Of a DNA stretch of 64,000 nt, positions 24,716 through 33,301 are shown piece by piece (the stretch's first letter is position 1; the number at the start of each line of letters is the position of its first letter). The translations under genes and the position numbers were made by a program. A model generated the notes under the pieces. That model was not told the origin of the DNA and did no database searches. It worked only from the letters and a program-made list of their open reading frames with translations. This DNA is from Acidimicrobiales bacterium. Its GTDB lineage: Bacteria; Actinomycetota; Acidimicrobiia; Acidimicrobiales; SZUA-35. The stretch is from positions 1,302,001-1,366,000 of the forward strand of contig JAWKIO010000005.1 in the NCBI GenBank assembly GCA_041394265.1, given 5' to 3'.

Positions 24716-26560
24716 ATGTCAACACTGCGTGATCGGTCGGCAATGGCCCTGGCCCGGGCCACCTGGCGCACCCACCGAGGGTTGGCCGCTGCGTGGTGGG
24801 GGCTCGTCGCCCTGCGAGCCGTCCTTCCGGCCGCCCTGACACTCGGAATGGGAGCGCTGATCGCCGCCGTGCAGGACGGCACCTCGGTCACCGCACCGCT
24901 GGCCGTCGTCGCCGGCAGCTTCGCGCTCATCAGCATCGCCACCCCGCTCCACACCCAGCTCGGCGCCGTGCTCGGCGAGCGGACCTCGGGCCACCTCCAG
25001 GGGCAGCTAACCCACGCCGTATCCGATCCCGCAGGCATCGCCCACCTCGAGCGGCCGGGACTCGCCGATGAACTCGTGGCGGCACGCGACTTCGACCTCG
25101 GACAGATCGGTCCTCCGCTGTCGGTGTCGCTCGGGTTCGTCGGTGCCGGACTCGTCGAGATGCTCAGCGGAGCGGCGCAAGCGGTGGCGCTCGCCACCGT
25201 CACCTGGTGGGGAGCGATCGTGGTGGCTGCCGCCTGGCTGAGCAGCCACTGGCTGCTTCGGGAGAGTTCGTTCTTCGCTCGCCGCGGCGATCCGGACGTG
25301 CAGGCACAGCAGCGTCACGCCGACTACTCCTACCGGCTGGCCGTCGAGGCATCCCCGGCAAAGGAGATCCGGGTCTTCGGACTCGGCGACTGGGTCGTCG
25401 ACCGGTTCGCAGGCCACCGTTCCCGGCTGCTCGATCTGCAGTGGGACGCCATGCGCCTTCGCCAGCGTTCGCTGTCCACCGTCTTCGCCGTCCTGGCCGT
25501 GGCGCACGGCATGGTCCTCGTGGTCTTGATCCGCCGCGCCATCGATGGCTCGGTCGGGCTGAGCCAACTCGTCGTTGCGGCACAAGCACTCATCGGCGTC
25601 AGCGCCCTCGGCGTCGGCGGCTTCAGCTGGGCCCTCGACAGTGCGGCCGCTCCGGTCAGAGCGGTCGAGGGACTGGCCGACCGTATGGCGCCCGAGGGCG
25701 CACTCGATGGGCCGATCCAACCGCCGGGCAACGTCGACGTCAGCGATCGTCCAGCTGCCGAGATCCGCTTCCGCGATGTGGGCTTCCGCTATCCCTCCGG
25801 TGGAGCGCCGGTCTACGAGCACCTCGACCTCGTCATCCCAGCAGGCCAATCCCTCGCCATCGTCGGACGAAACGGCGTCGGCAAGACCACCTTGGTCAAG
25901 CTGCTCTGTCGCCTCTACGACCCGACCTCTGGCGCGGTCGAGGTCGACGGCATCGACCTTCGCAATGTCGACGTCGACGAATGGCGCCGCCGACTGGCGG
26001 TGGTGTTCCAAGACTTCGTCCGCTTCGAGCTCCCCCTGCGCGACAACCTCGTCCCCTCCCGGATCGGAGCCGCAGAGTACGCTGATGAACTCCTCGTCGG
26101 TGCGCTCGCCACCGCCGGTGCCGAGCATCTCGCTGGGCTCGATCAACCGCTCTCGAAGGCCTACGCCGGTGGCACCGACTTGTCCGGTGGCCAGTGGCAG
26201 CGCGTGGCGCTGGCACGCGCGCTCGCCGGTGTCCGCCTCGGTGCCGGCGTGGTGGTGCTCGACGAACCGACCGCCCAGCTCGACGTGCGAGGCGAGGCCG
26301 AGATCTTCGAGCGGCTGATCGATGCCACCCGTGGCTGTACCACCGTCCTCATCTCCCATCGGTTCTCGACCGTTCGCCACGCCGACCGGATCGCGGTGAT
26401 CGACGATGGCGTGGTGGTCGAGTCGGGTACCCATGACGAACTCATGACGCTCGGTGGCCGCTACCGGACGATGTTCGACCTCCAGGCCGCTCGATTCGCC
26501 GAAGGACTTCCCGCCGACCCCGACGACGAGCGGCCCGACAACGAGGGGATGACCCAGTGA
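24716..26560 (+). CDS. ABC exporter half-transporter 1 (fused TM and ATPase domains)
   Basis: A 614-aa type IV exporter subunit. About residues 15-320 form the six-helix membrane domain; the ATPase follows, with Walker A GRNGVGKTT (about 384), LSGGQWQRV (about 489), Walker B VVVLDEPTAQLD and ISHRFSTVRHADRI. Asp replaces the Glu-adjacent residue only outside the core, so the site looks catalytically competent. The stop overlaps the next gene's GTG by 4 nt. It would pair with that second half-transporter to export lipids, peptides or drugs. Confidence 0.9.
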   Translation: MSTLRDRSAMALARATWRTHRGLAAAWWGLVALRAVLPAALTLGMGALIAAVQDGTSVTAPLAVVAGSFALISIATPLHTQLGAVLGERTSGHLQGQLTHAVSDPAGIAHLERPGLADELVAARDFDLGQIGPPLSVSLGFVGAGLVEMLSGAAQAVALATVTWWGAIVVAAAWLSSHWLLRESSFFARRGDPDVQAQQRHADYSYRLAVEASPAKEIRVFGLGDWVVDRFAGHRSRLLDLQWDAMRLRQRSLSTVFAVLAVAHGMVLVVLIRRAIDGSVGLSQLVVAAQALIGVSALGVGGFSWALDSAAAPVRAVEGLADRMAPEGALDGPIQPPGNVDVSDRPAAEIRFRDVGFRYPSGGAPVYEHLDLVIPAGQSLAIVGRNGVGKTTLVKLLCRLYDPTSGAVEVDGIDLRNVDVDEWRRRLAVVFQDFVRFELPLRDNLVPSRIGAAEYADELLVGALATAGAEHLAGLDQPLSKAYAGGTDLSGGQWQRVALARALAGVRLGAGVVVLDEPTAQLDVRGEAEIFERLIDATRGCTTVLISHRFSTVRHADRIAVIDDGVVVESGTHDELMTLGGRYRTMFDLQAARFAEGLPADPDDERPDNEGMTQ

Positions 26561-28404
26561 CGACCGTCGACCATCCGGGCTCGACCCCGGAGGCGGCAAC
26601 GGACCAGGCGGCACTCACCGAACTCCCCGGCGGCCTTCCTGCGATCGTCTACATGCTCCGCCTTGCGTTCCGCTACCAGCCCACCCTGCTGTGGATCAGC
26701 CTCGGCATCACGGTGCTGGGCGCACTGCCCGATGCACTGTTCGCGCTGTGGCTCGGGCTCCTCGCGCACGCACTCAGCGACCCGAACCAGCCTGACCAGA
26801 CCCTCCTCATCATCGCCGGAAGCGGATTGGCGTTCTCTGCGGTCGGTGGTTGGGTGCTCCGGGCGGGCGGTGAACGGCTCAACCTCCGATTCCGCCAGCG
26901 GCTGGCCGTATCGCTCGAAACCCACGTGGCTCGCCTCCAGGCGACGGCCGCCGGCGTCGAACAACATGAGCGGCCCGAAGCCCTCGACCGCCTTGCGATG
27001 TTGCGTGAGCAGGTGTTCACTCTCGACCACATCTTCCTGTCGATCTTCGGCGGGCTCGGTGTGCTGCTGCGACTGCTGATCGTGATGGCGGTGCTCGCCA
27101 CCGTCGGCCCGGTCCTCCTCCTGCTCGGTGTTGCCGCCATCCCCCCGGTGGTCGTGTCGGCACGCCGTGGTCGGATGGAGTCGACCGTGTGGGAGTCGAT
27201 GGCGAGTCGTCGACGCCTCGCCCGGCACCTCTTCGTGCTCGGCACCGAGGCAGCGTCAGCCAAGGAACTCCGAGTCGCCAACGCCCGCCGGTCGGTGGCC
27301 GACGCCCGAGCCGTGGCGTGGGACGAGTTCGTCACTCCCATCGAGCGGGTGCGCATCCGATCGGCGCTGCTCCAGACCGCGGCTTGGGGTGTCTTCGCCG
27401 CTGCCTTCGTCCTGTCCATCCGAGCCGTCACCGACTCGACCGGCACCAGTCGGGCCGCCGACACCCTGATCGTGGTCGCCGCCGGCTCGAGGCTGACGGC
27501 CTACATCGCCGCGGCAGCCACCCAGATCGACACGTGGGGCTTCTTCATCCAGGGCGCCCAGCGGCTGCTCTGGCTCGAACGCTTCGTCGAGGCCCGCCGC
27601 CAGGATGCCGATGCCCCACCTCCGGATCGGCTCGAGCGCGGCATCCGGCTCGAGCACGTCTCCTTCACCTATCCGGGAAGTGATCGGGCAGTCCTCCTCG
27701 ACGCCGACGTCGACCTGCCAGCTGGCTCGGTCGTGGCCATCGTTGGCGAAAACGGAGCCGGCAAGTCGACGATGGTGAAGCTCCTCGCCGGGCTGTACCA
27801 ACCGACCAGCGGTCGGATCACGGTCGATGGAGTCGACCTGGCCACGATCGACCCCGACCGCTGGCGACAGCGCATCGCCGGGGCCTTCCAGGACTTCGTC
27901 CGGTTCGAGTTCGTGGCACAACGCACGATCGGTGTTGGCGATCTGCCGCTGCTCGACGACCAGCCGGCCGCCACCGGAGCCGCAGCCCGTGCCGGCGCCA
28001 CCGACGTCCTCGAACGGCTCGACGCCGGCCTCGACACCCAGCTCGGGCCGACCTGGCCCGAAGGCGTCGACCTGTCCGGCGGCCAGTGGCAGAAGCTGGC
28101 CCTCGCTCGCGGGCTCCTGCGAGATCGGCCGCTGTTGGTCATGCTCGACGAACCCACGTCAGCGCTCGACGCCGAGACCGAGCATGCGCTGTTCGAACGT
28201 TTCGCCGAGCAGGCCAGGCTCGCCAAGGAGGACGGCCGGGTCACCCTCCTCGTGTCGCACCGGTTCTCGACCGTCCGCATGGCCGATCGAATCGTCGTCG
28301 TGTCGGGTTCGAGCATCGAGGAGTCCGGAACCCACGACGAGTTGATGGCGCGCGGCGGCACCTACGCCGAGCTGTTCACCATCCAGGCATCCGCCTACCG
28401 CTGA
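26557..28404 (+). CDS. ABC exporter half-transporter 2
   Basis: A 615-aa exporter subunit of the same architecture as its upstream partner. The membrane domain spans about residues 30-330, Walker A is GENGAGKSTMVKLL (about 396), the signature LSGGQWQKL (about 506), Walker B LLVMLDEPTSALD and the switch VSHRFSTVRMADR. The start is a GTG inside the overlapping GTGA. Both subunits carry full ATPase motifs, so this is a heterodimer without an obviously degenerate site. The operon is closed by a hairpin shared with the convergent P450. Confidence 0.9.
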   Translation: MTTVDHPGSTPEAATDQAALTELPGGLPAIVYMLRLAFRYQPTLLWISLGITVLGALPDALFALWLGLLAHALSDPNQPDQTLLIIAGSGLAFSAVGGWVLRAGGERLNLRFRQRLAVSLETHVARLQATAAGVEQHERPEALDRLAMLREQVFTLDHIFLSIFGGLGVLLRLLIVMAVLATVGPVLLLLGVAAIPPVVVSARRGRMESTVWESMASRRRLARHLFVLGTEAASAKELRVANARRSVADARAVAWDEFVTPIERVRIRSALLQTAAWGVFAAAFVLSIRAVTDSTGTSRAADTLIVVAAGSRLTAYIAAAATQIDTWGFFIQGAQRLLWLERFVEARRQDADAPPPDRLERGIRLEHVSFTYPGSDRAVLLDADVDLPAGSVVAIVGENGAGKSTMVKLLAGLYQPTSGRITVDGVDLATIDPDRWRQRIAGAFQDFVRFEFVAQRTIGVGDLPLLDDQPAATGAAARAGATDVLERLDAGLDTQLGPTWPEGVDLSGGQWQKLALARGLLRDRPLLVMLDEPTSALDAETEHALFERFAEQARLAKEDGRVTLLVSHRFSTVRMADRIVVVSGSSIEESGTHDELMARGGTYAELFTIQASAYR

Positions 28405-28417
28405 CGCCGAGCTTCGC

Positions 28418-28434
28418 CCGCCGACCATCGGCGG
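28418..28434. terminator. bidirectional hairpin between ABC operon and P450
   Basis: CCGCCGA-CCA-TCGGCGG, a perfect 7-bp GC-rich stem in the 30-bp gap between the convergent genes, directly abutting the P450 stop codon. Confidence 0.5.
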
Positions 28435-29607
28435 TCAGTCCCAGCGGACCGGGAGGTTCAACGGACCGCGGAACGCCCAACCGCCGAACCGGATCGGATC
28501 GCCATCGTCGTCGAGGCGGAGCCTCGGTCCGAGGCGTTCGAACAGCCGGGGCAGTGCCGCCTCGCCGATCAGCGAGCGCGAGGCAGCGGCGCCGGCGCAG
28601 ATGTGCGGCCCCGCGCCGAAGGTCAGGTTGGCTGAGAGGTCGCGGGTGATGTCGAAGAGGTCGGGCTGATCGAAATGCTCCTCGTCGCGATTGGCCGAAC
28701 CGAACATCAGGAAGACCCGCTCCTCGGGCTCGAACGTGACGCCATCGAAGGTGTATTCGGTGGCGATCCGCCGTGGCGACATCCCGATCGGCGCGATCCA
28801 GCGGCAGTACTCCTCGAAGGCCTGGAGCCAGGTGACCTCACCCGACTGGACGGCGGCGAGCTGCTCCGGATGGGTGAGCAATGCCCAGACGGCGCCGGCG
28901 ATGGCGTCACGCGGTTCGTTCTGCCCACCCGAAATGGTCAGCCGGATGTTGGCGGCCACCCGATCAGTGGGCATGTCCGCAGCCGTCATCACCGACAGCA
29001 GGCTCGAATCCGGCTCGGCGAGCAACACCGGCAGGAGTTCGTCGATGGCAGCGTCGATCGCACCCGTGGCCCAGTGGCAGCGTGCCTCGACATCGGGGTC
29101 GCCGCCGTAGTTGGACACCCCGTCGATCATCGCCTGACTCCAGGCGTCGAGATCGGTGGCGCTCACGTTGGTCAGTCCGGTCAACTCGCGCAGGGCATCG
29201 CCGCTCACGACCGTGGCGTACTCCCGGACCAGATCAGCCGTTCCGGCGAGCACCAGCGTGTCGAGCACCGCATCGGTGAGCTCGCCGAATACGTGACTCC
29301 ACGTGGCTCGCACGGTTCTGGGCGAGACGGCCGGGTAGTAGACGAAGCGCTCCTGACGGTGCTCCTCTCCGTCGCTGCGCATCATGTTCTTGCCCATGAG
29401 CACGTTCATCAGCCCGCCCGGCTGATCCGAGGAGAAGACCGCCACGTTCTTCTCGCACGTGTGGATGTGGTCACGACGGGTGAGCAGCGTGGCGCCGAGT
29501 TCTGGCACGAAACAGATCGGGGTCTCCGCCCGCATCCGGGCCAAGGTCGGGTACGGGTCGTCCCAGAAGGCTGGCGGATCGATGTGCACGGTCGGAGCGT
29601 CGGACAT
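28435..29607 (-). CDS. cytochrome P450 with atypical I-helix
   Basis: A 390-aa P450. The heme loop FGAGPHICAGAAASRSL and the ExxR FEEYCR are intact. The I-helix oxygen-binding stretch reads ISGGQNEPRDAIAG, so the usual acid-Thr pair is replaced by Glu-Pro, a variant known from a minority of P450 families. The ATG at 29607 is 6 nt after CAGACT and gives a natural N-terminus. It is divergent from the cupin gene, sharing a 59-bp region with repeats. Substrate and redox partner unknown. Confidence 0.87.
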   Translation of the reverse strand: MSDAPTVHIDPPAFWDDPYPTLARMRAETPICFVPELGATLLTRRDHIHTCEKNVAVFSSDQPGGLMNVLMGKNMMRSDGEEHRQERFVYYPAVSPRTVRATWSHVFGELTDAVLDTLVLAGTADLVREYATVVSGDALRELTGLTNVSATDLDAWSQAMIDGVSNYGGDPDVEARCHWATGAIDAAIDELLPVLLAEPDSSLLSVMTAADMPTDRVAANIRLTISGGQNEPRDAIAGAVWALLTHPEQLAAVQSGEVTWLQAFEEYCRWIAPIGMSPRRIATEYTFDGVTFEPEERVFLMFGSANRDEEHFDQPDLFDITRDLSANLTFGAGPHICAGAAASRSLIGEAALPRLFERLGPRLRLDDDGDPIRFGGWAFRGPLNLPVRWD

Positions 29608-29620
29608 CGCGCCAGTCTGA

Positions 29621-29660
29621 TCGAAATCGAAAGGATTTCGAAAGACCTCTGACGGACAGT
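29621..29660. promoter_or_regulatory. SARP-like direct repeat and dyad between P450 and cupin genes
   Basis: TCGAAAG at 29627-29633 and 29638-29644 are identical heptamers with a 4-bp spacer (11-bp pitch), the geometry of SARP operators. They lie where a -35 box would be, 10 bp before GACAGT (29655-29660), which is 6 nt before the cupin ATG. Overlapping them is a dyad TCGAAATC-GAAAG-GATTTCGA (29621-29641). Confidence 0.5.
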
Positions 29661-29666
29661 GCCGAC

Positions 29667-30206
29667 ATGACCAACACAGCAACCACCACCGCCCCCATCC
29701 CGGGGGCCGTCGCCTCCACCCCGTACATCCTCGACCGAGACGAGGGCGATCACCGCCACTTCCTGAACCATCTCGCCACTCGCAAGGTGTCCGCCGACTA
29801 TGGCAGCTCGATGTCGGTGACCGAGTTCGTGGCGCCGAAGAGCTTCGGCCCACCGCTGCACGTCCACGACGACGAGGACGAGATCATGATCGTGCTCGAT
29901 GGCGAGATCCGTTGCGAGAGCGGTGCCATCTCCGGTGTCGCCACCGCCGGCGCCACCGTTTTCCTGCCTCACGGCGTTCCCCACACCTTCCAGGTGATCA
30001 GCGACGAGGCACGCTTCGTGACGATTTCGTCGTCGTCATCCTCGCCACGCAGCGCCGTGTTCGATCAGATGGTGGCCGACTTGGGCGCCCCGGCACCAGG
30101 ACCCGTGCAACCGGTCCCCGTCGAGATCGATCCCGGCGCCGTCGCCGCTTCCTGCGCCCGTCACGGGATCGAGGTGCTCGGTCCCCCGCCGGCACCGCTG
30201 GATTGA
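29667..30206 (+). CDS. cupin-domain protein
   Basis: A 179-aa single-domain cupin. Motif 1 is PPLHVHDDEDEIMIVLDGEI and motif 2 is FLPHGVPHTFQV, giving the metal-binding His/His/Glu/His set (HVH, E, H). Such stand-alone cupins are dioxygenases, isomerases or sensory proteins; no further assignment can be made. It is divergent from the P450, with a probable SARP-type operator between them, and converges on the hydrolase-SARP fusion gene, its likely regulator. Confidence 0.83.
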   Translation: MTNTATTTAPIPGAVASTPYILDRDEGDHRHFLNHLATRKVSADYGSSMSVTEFVAPKSFGPPLHVHDDEDEIMIVLDGEIRCESGAISGVATAGATVFLPHGVPHTFQVISDEARFVTISSSSSSPRSAVFDQMVADLGAPAPGPVQPVPVEIDPGAVAASCARHGIEVLGPPPAPLD

Positions 30207-30210
30207 TACT

Positions 30211-30256
30211 CCGGCCGGCCGTCGGTGATGCGGAGGGAACACCACCGGCGGCCCGG
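30211..30256. terminator. imperfect GC-rich inverted repeat between cupin and hydrolase-SARP genes
   Basis: GGCCGGCCGTCGGTG and CACCACCGGCGGCC can form a long stem with small mismatches in the 60-bp convergent gap. Likely a two-way terminator. Confidence 0.35.
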
Positions 30257-30266
30257 CCGAGCGCTC

Positions 30267-31766
30267 TCAAACTTCGATGCCGAGTTCGGCCATTGCCGCC
30301 CGATACGCGGCCTCGGCTCTGGCGGCACCGGCCTGATCACCCTCATCTCCAAGGATCGCGATGAGGGCCTGATGACTCGCAGCGTCGTACGGATCGATCT
30401 CGAGCAGCCGTCGCACGAGCGCCTCGGCGTCGGGCCCTTCGGCGCGGCGAAGGAGGCGATGGCCGGCGTCGATGACACGGCGGCGGATCTGCTCCCGGGT
30501 CACGTCGGCCCACGGCTCGCCGCGATCCCCGGGAAGGAACTCACCGAGATACGCATCGACCATTTCGGCGTCGTCGCCGAGGGCGAGCAGCGAGGCGATG
30601 TCGGAGCGAATCGCCGAACGATCGAGCGCCACCGTCTGCCGGTCGGCGATGACACCACCGTTGAGCACCCGCCGCACGGCGGAGAGCTGGACCGACAACC
30701 GTGAGCTGAGCTTGGCCGCATCGTCCTCGCCCGGCCACAACAGGTCGCAGAGCTCGTCTCGGGTGACCGGCCAGCCGTCGGCAACGACCAACCGCTTCAA
30801 CAATCGCCGGGCCTGACGGGATCCCCAGGCGTTGGTGGGCACCTCCTCGCCGTCGACGACCACGGCGAAGCGCCCAAGTGTTCGAACCGTGATCTGCGGT
30901 GGCGTATCGAGTCGGCGGTCCGGCGTCGTGGTCACGGTGCCGGTGACGAACCGCTCCAGTTCGGACATCCATGCCTCGACGTCGCCGGCATAGGAGAAGT
31001 GGTCGTCACCATCGAGGGCGATGAACTGCGCACCGGGGACGCCGTCGGCGATCGCTCGTCCGATCTCGAGCGGGATCACTCGGTCATCGCGCCGATGCAT
31101 CACCAGCACCGGCACATCGATCAGGGGCAGCACCTCTCGAACGTCGACGTCAACACTGAGCTGCAACAGGTTGAACAGCGAATCGCTGGTGGCCGACAAC
31201 CGCTCGTAGCGCTGATGCCAGCGCCGGAACTCCTCATCGGCAGCCAGCGACGGCACGAAGACGTCGACCATGTCGGACTCGGGGGTGCCCCAGCGCTGAC
31301 TGAACTCGCGTTGCCGTTCGGTGATCTGCGCTCGAAGCTCGTCCGAGAGCGGATCGGGAGCCAGTCGCGCATAGGAGCCGACCAGGGTCACCGATGCGAC
31401 GCGGTCGGGGTAGCTCGCAGCGAAGAGGAGCGTCATGGGCCCACCTTCGCTCTGACCGAACAGGTGGGCTCGATCGATGCCGGCATGGTCCATCACGTCG
31501 CGCAGGTCATCCACCCGCTCATCGAGGCCGGCGACCGGTACCGACCGATCGGAGGAACCAGTCCCCAGCTTGTCGAAGTGGAGGTATCGACTGAACCCCG
31601 CGAAGCGTCGAAGCATGGCGGCGATGCGTTCGTCCTCCCACGCCACCTCGATGTTCTGCGCCGATGGAGGAATGGCGACGATCGTTGCGTCGCCTTCGCC
31701 GAAGCACTGGTAGGCGATCCGGCCGCGCCGCGCCGGAGCGAAGCGGATCTCCGGAACACTCGCCAT
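30267..31766 (-). CDS. alpha/beta-hydrolase fused to a SARP-type regulator (winged helix plus BTAD)
   Basis: A 499-aa fusion. Residues 1-275 are an alpha/beta hydrolase with a complete triad: nucleophile Ser106 in GQSEGG, Asp227/228 in HRRDDRV and His256 in GDDHFSY. Residues about 292-380 are a SARP-like winged helix (VRTLGRFAVVVDGEEVP, SRQARRLLKRLVVADGWPVTRDELCDLLWP). Residues about 395-499 are a BTAD helical-repeat domain (YLGEFLPGDRGEPWADVTREQIRRRVIDAGHRLL, LLEIDPYDAASHQALI). The hydrolase could sense or process the ligand that controls DNA binding. TACCCT ends 9 nt before the ATG. The nearest candidate operator is the heptamer repeat between the P450 and cupin genes. Confidence 0.85.
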   Translation of the reverse strand: MASVPEIRFAPARRGRIAYQCFGEGDATIVAIPPSAQNIEVAWEDERIAAMLRRFAGFSRYLHFDKLGTGSSDRSVPVAGLDERVDDLRDVMDHAGIDRAHLFGQSEGGPMTLLFAASYPDRVASVTLVGSYARLAPDPLSDELRAQITERQREFSQRWGTPESDMVDVFVPSLAADEEFRRWHQRYERLSATSDSLFNLLQLSVDVDVREVLPLIDVPVLVMHRRDDRVIPLEIGRAIADGVPGAQFIALDGDDHFSYAGDVEAWMSELERFVTGTVTTTPDRRLDTPPQITVRTLGRFAVVVDGEEVPTNAWGSRQARRLLKRLVVADGWPVTRDELCDLLWPGEDDAAKLSSRLSVQLSAVRRVLNGGVIADRQTVALDRSAIRSDIASLLALGDDAEMVDAYLGEFLPGDRGEPWADVTREQIRRRVIDAGHRLLRRAEGPDAEALVRRLLEIDPYDAASHQALIAILGDEGDQAGAARAEAAYRAAMAELGIEV

Positions 31767-31786
31767 AGGCGGGCGAGGGTAGCAAC
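31767..31786 (-). promoter_or_regulatory. promoter segment GTTGCTACCCTCG ahead of the hydrolase-SARP gene
   Basis: The 20 bases before the ATG start with GTTGCTACCCTCG on the minus strand, including the -10-like TACCCT. The same 13-nt word with one change (GTTGCTACCTTCG) precedes the beta-lactamase-fold gene at the same distance. Confidence 0.4.
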
Positions 31787-31843
31787 CTGGCTTGGGCCTG
31801 GCCGCCTCGTGGCTGCCAACTCGCTCCACCAGCGGTCGTTCAC

Positions 31844-31849
31844 TACGGT
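31844..31849 (+). promoter_or_regulatory. -10 element, leaderless spacing, enoyl-CoA hydratase gene
   Basis: TACGGT, six bases (GCGCCG), then the ATG at 31856. Confidence 0.5.
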
Positions 31850-31855
31850 GCGCCG

Positions 31856-32650
31856 ATGGCCTCCACCGAACGACTGCTCATCGAACGCAACGACGGCGTC
31901 GTCACCGTCACCCTCAACCGCCCGCACCGCAAGAACGCTGTTCCCGGCGCCATGTGGGACGACATCACTGCTGCGTTCCGAGACATCGCCGATCGACGAA
32001 CCGACCGGGTGGTGATCCTGACCGGCGCCGGTGGCGACTTCTGTTCGGGCGCCGACCTTGCCGGCGACGGCGAAGCGCCGCCACCCGACCACGATGCGCA
32101 CACCCTGGCGGATATGCGCCGTGTGACTGCCGCGTGCATTGCGATCGCCGAGTGTCCGAAGCCCACGATCGCCAAGGTCTCTGGGGTTGCCGTTGGTGCC
32201 GGGTTGAACATGGCGCTGGCCTGTGACCTCGTCGTCGCCGATCGCACTGCCCGGTTCGCCGAGATCTTCGCCAAGCGCGGCCTCAGTGTCGACTTCGGCG
32301 GCTCCTGGTTCCTTCCCCGTCGCATCGGCCTTCATCGTGCGAAGGAGTTGGCGTTCTTCGCCGACCTGATCGACGCCGACGAGGCCGATCGCATCGGCCT
32401 GGTCAACCGCATCGTCGACAACGACCAACTCGACGAGTTCGTGGCTCAGTGGGCGGGACGCCTGGCTGCCGGGCCGCCGATTGCGCTCGCCCAGACCAAA
32501 CGGCTGTTGCACGAGTCGTTCGAGTCCACGTTGGCGCAGGCCCTCGACCGTGAAGGCACGGCGCAGACCGTCAACTTCACGACCGCCGACACCAAGGAGG
32601 CGGTGAGCGCGTTCATCGAACGACGCGACCCCGAGTTCCACGGTCGCTGA
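31856..32650 (+). CDS. enoyl-CoA hydratase/isomerase family protein
   Basis: A 264-aa crotonase-fold enzyme. The oxyanion-hole segments are GAGGDFCSGADLAGDG (about 60-75) and VAVGAGLNMALACDLVVADRTARFAEIFAKRGLSVDFGGSW (about 105-145). The acid positions correspond to Glu in FAEIF and Asp in SVDFGGSW, a pattern of hydratase or isomerase subfamilies. It may act in beta-oxidation together with the acyl-CoA synthetase and dehydrogenase of this window, but it is transcribed alone. Divergent from the hydrolase-SARP gene. Confidence 0.9.
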   Translation: MASTERLLIERNDGVVTVTLNRPHRKNAVPGAMWDDITAAFRDIADRRTDRVVILTGAGGDFCSGADLAGDGEAPPPDHDAHTLADMRRVTAACIAIAECPKPTIAKVSGVAVGAGLNMALACDLVVADRTARFAEIFAKRGLSVDFGGSWFLPRRIGLHRAKELAFFADLIDADEADRIGLVNRIVDNDQLDEFVAQWAGRLAAGPPIALAQTKRLLHESFESTLAQALDREGTAQTVNFTTADTKEAVSAFIERRDPEFHGR

Positions 32651-32725
32651 GGATTCCTGACCACTGCACAGCACGTTGCACGCCGATGCGCCAGCCGGTT
32701 GACTTTCGGAGGTGCGGAACCCTCG

Positions 32726-33301
32726 ATGGTGGCTGAGCGCATGACCCTTCCTGGCGACGACGACGAACTCGCTCCCATCGTGGAGCTCCGCCGGGTGCAC
32801 GACGACCCAACCGACGAGCTGCTCGAAGCGCTCGCCGGCCGGCACCGCATCGAGGGTGCCGACGCCGATGATCTCCTCGCGAGCCTCACCAACGCGCTCC
32901 CGAACCCGCCGCTCGCCCTCCGAATCGGCATTGCCGTCCTTGCGACCGCTCAGCTCGTCGTCGTGCTTCCCTGGCTCGTCGACGCTGACCCGTTCGGGCT
33001 CCTCGGTGACTCGAGTGACGGCCACCTCACCCGCGACGGTGCACTCGGCCTCGCGGTTGCCGTCGCCGCACTCCTGACGGCGTGGCGTCCACGCTGGGCA
33101 CTGCCGAGCTTCCTCATTGCATCCGCGGCGCTCATCGCCCAGACCGCAGCCGGGATCATCGACAGCTCACCCAGCCCCGGAGCGAACGAGCTGATCCATC
33201 TTCCATCGATCGCGCTGGCGTGCTTGACCGGCCTGGCAGGCATTCGCCTGCGACATCTCGGTCCGACCCGTCAGCCAAGCCGAGGTCGACCTCAGGCGTA
33301 G
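32726..33301 (+). CDS. membrane protein resembling the C-terminal part of actinobacterial anti-sigma-like proteins
   Basis: A 191-aa protein with an acidic cytosolic N-terminus (about 1-65) and four TM segments (LRIGIAVLATAQLVVVLPWLV, LGLAVAVAALLTAWRP, SFLIASAALIAQTAAGI, SIALACLTGLAGI). The H-x3-D-LGL..AW.P pattern resembles membrane parts of zinc-finger anti-sigma-like families, but no CxxC zinc site is present. The ATG at 32726 is chosen; TTG 32699 and GTG 32729 are alternatives, and GGAGG lies 13 nt upstream. Its 3' end overlaps the convergent amidase by 10 bp. Confidence 0.65.
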   Translation: MVAERMTLPGDDDELAPIVELRRVHDDPTDELLEALAGRHRIEGADADDLLASLTNALPNPPLALRIGIAVLATAQLVVVLPWLVDADPFGLLGDSSDGHLTRDGALGLAVAVAALLTAWRPRWALPSFLIASAALIAQTAAGIIDSSPSPGANELIHLPSIALACLTGLAGIRLRHLGPTRQPSRGRPQA

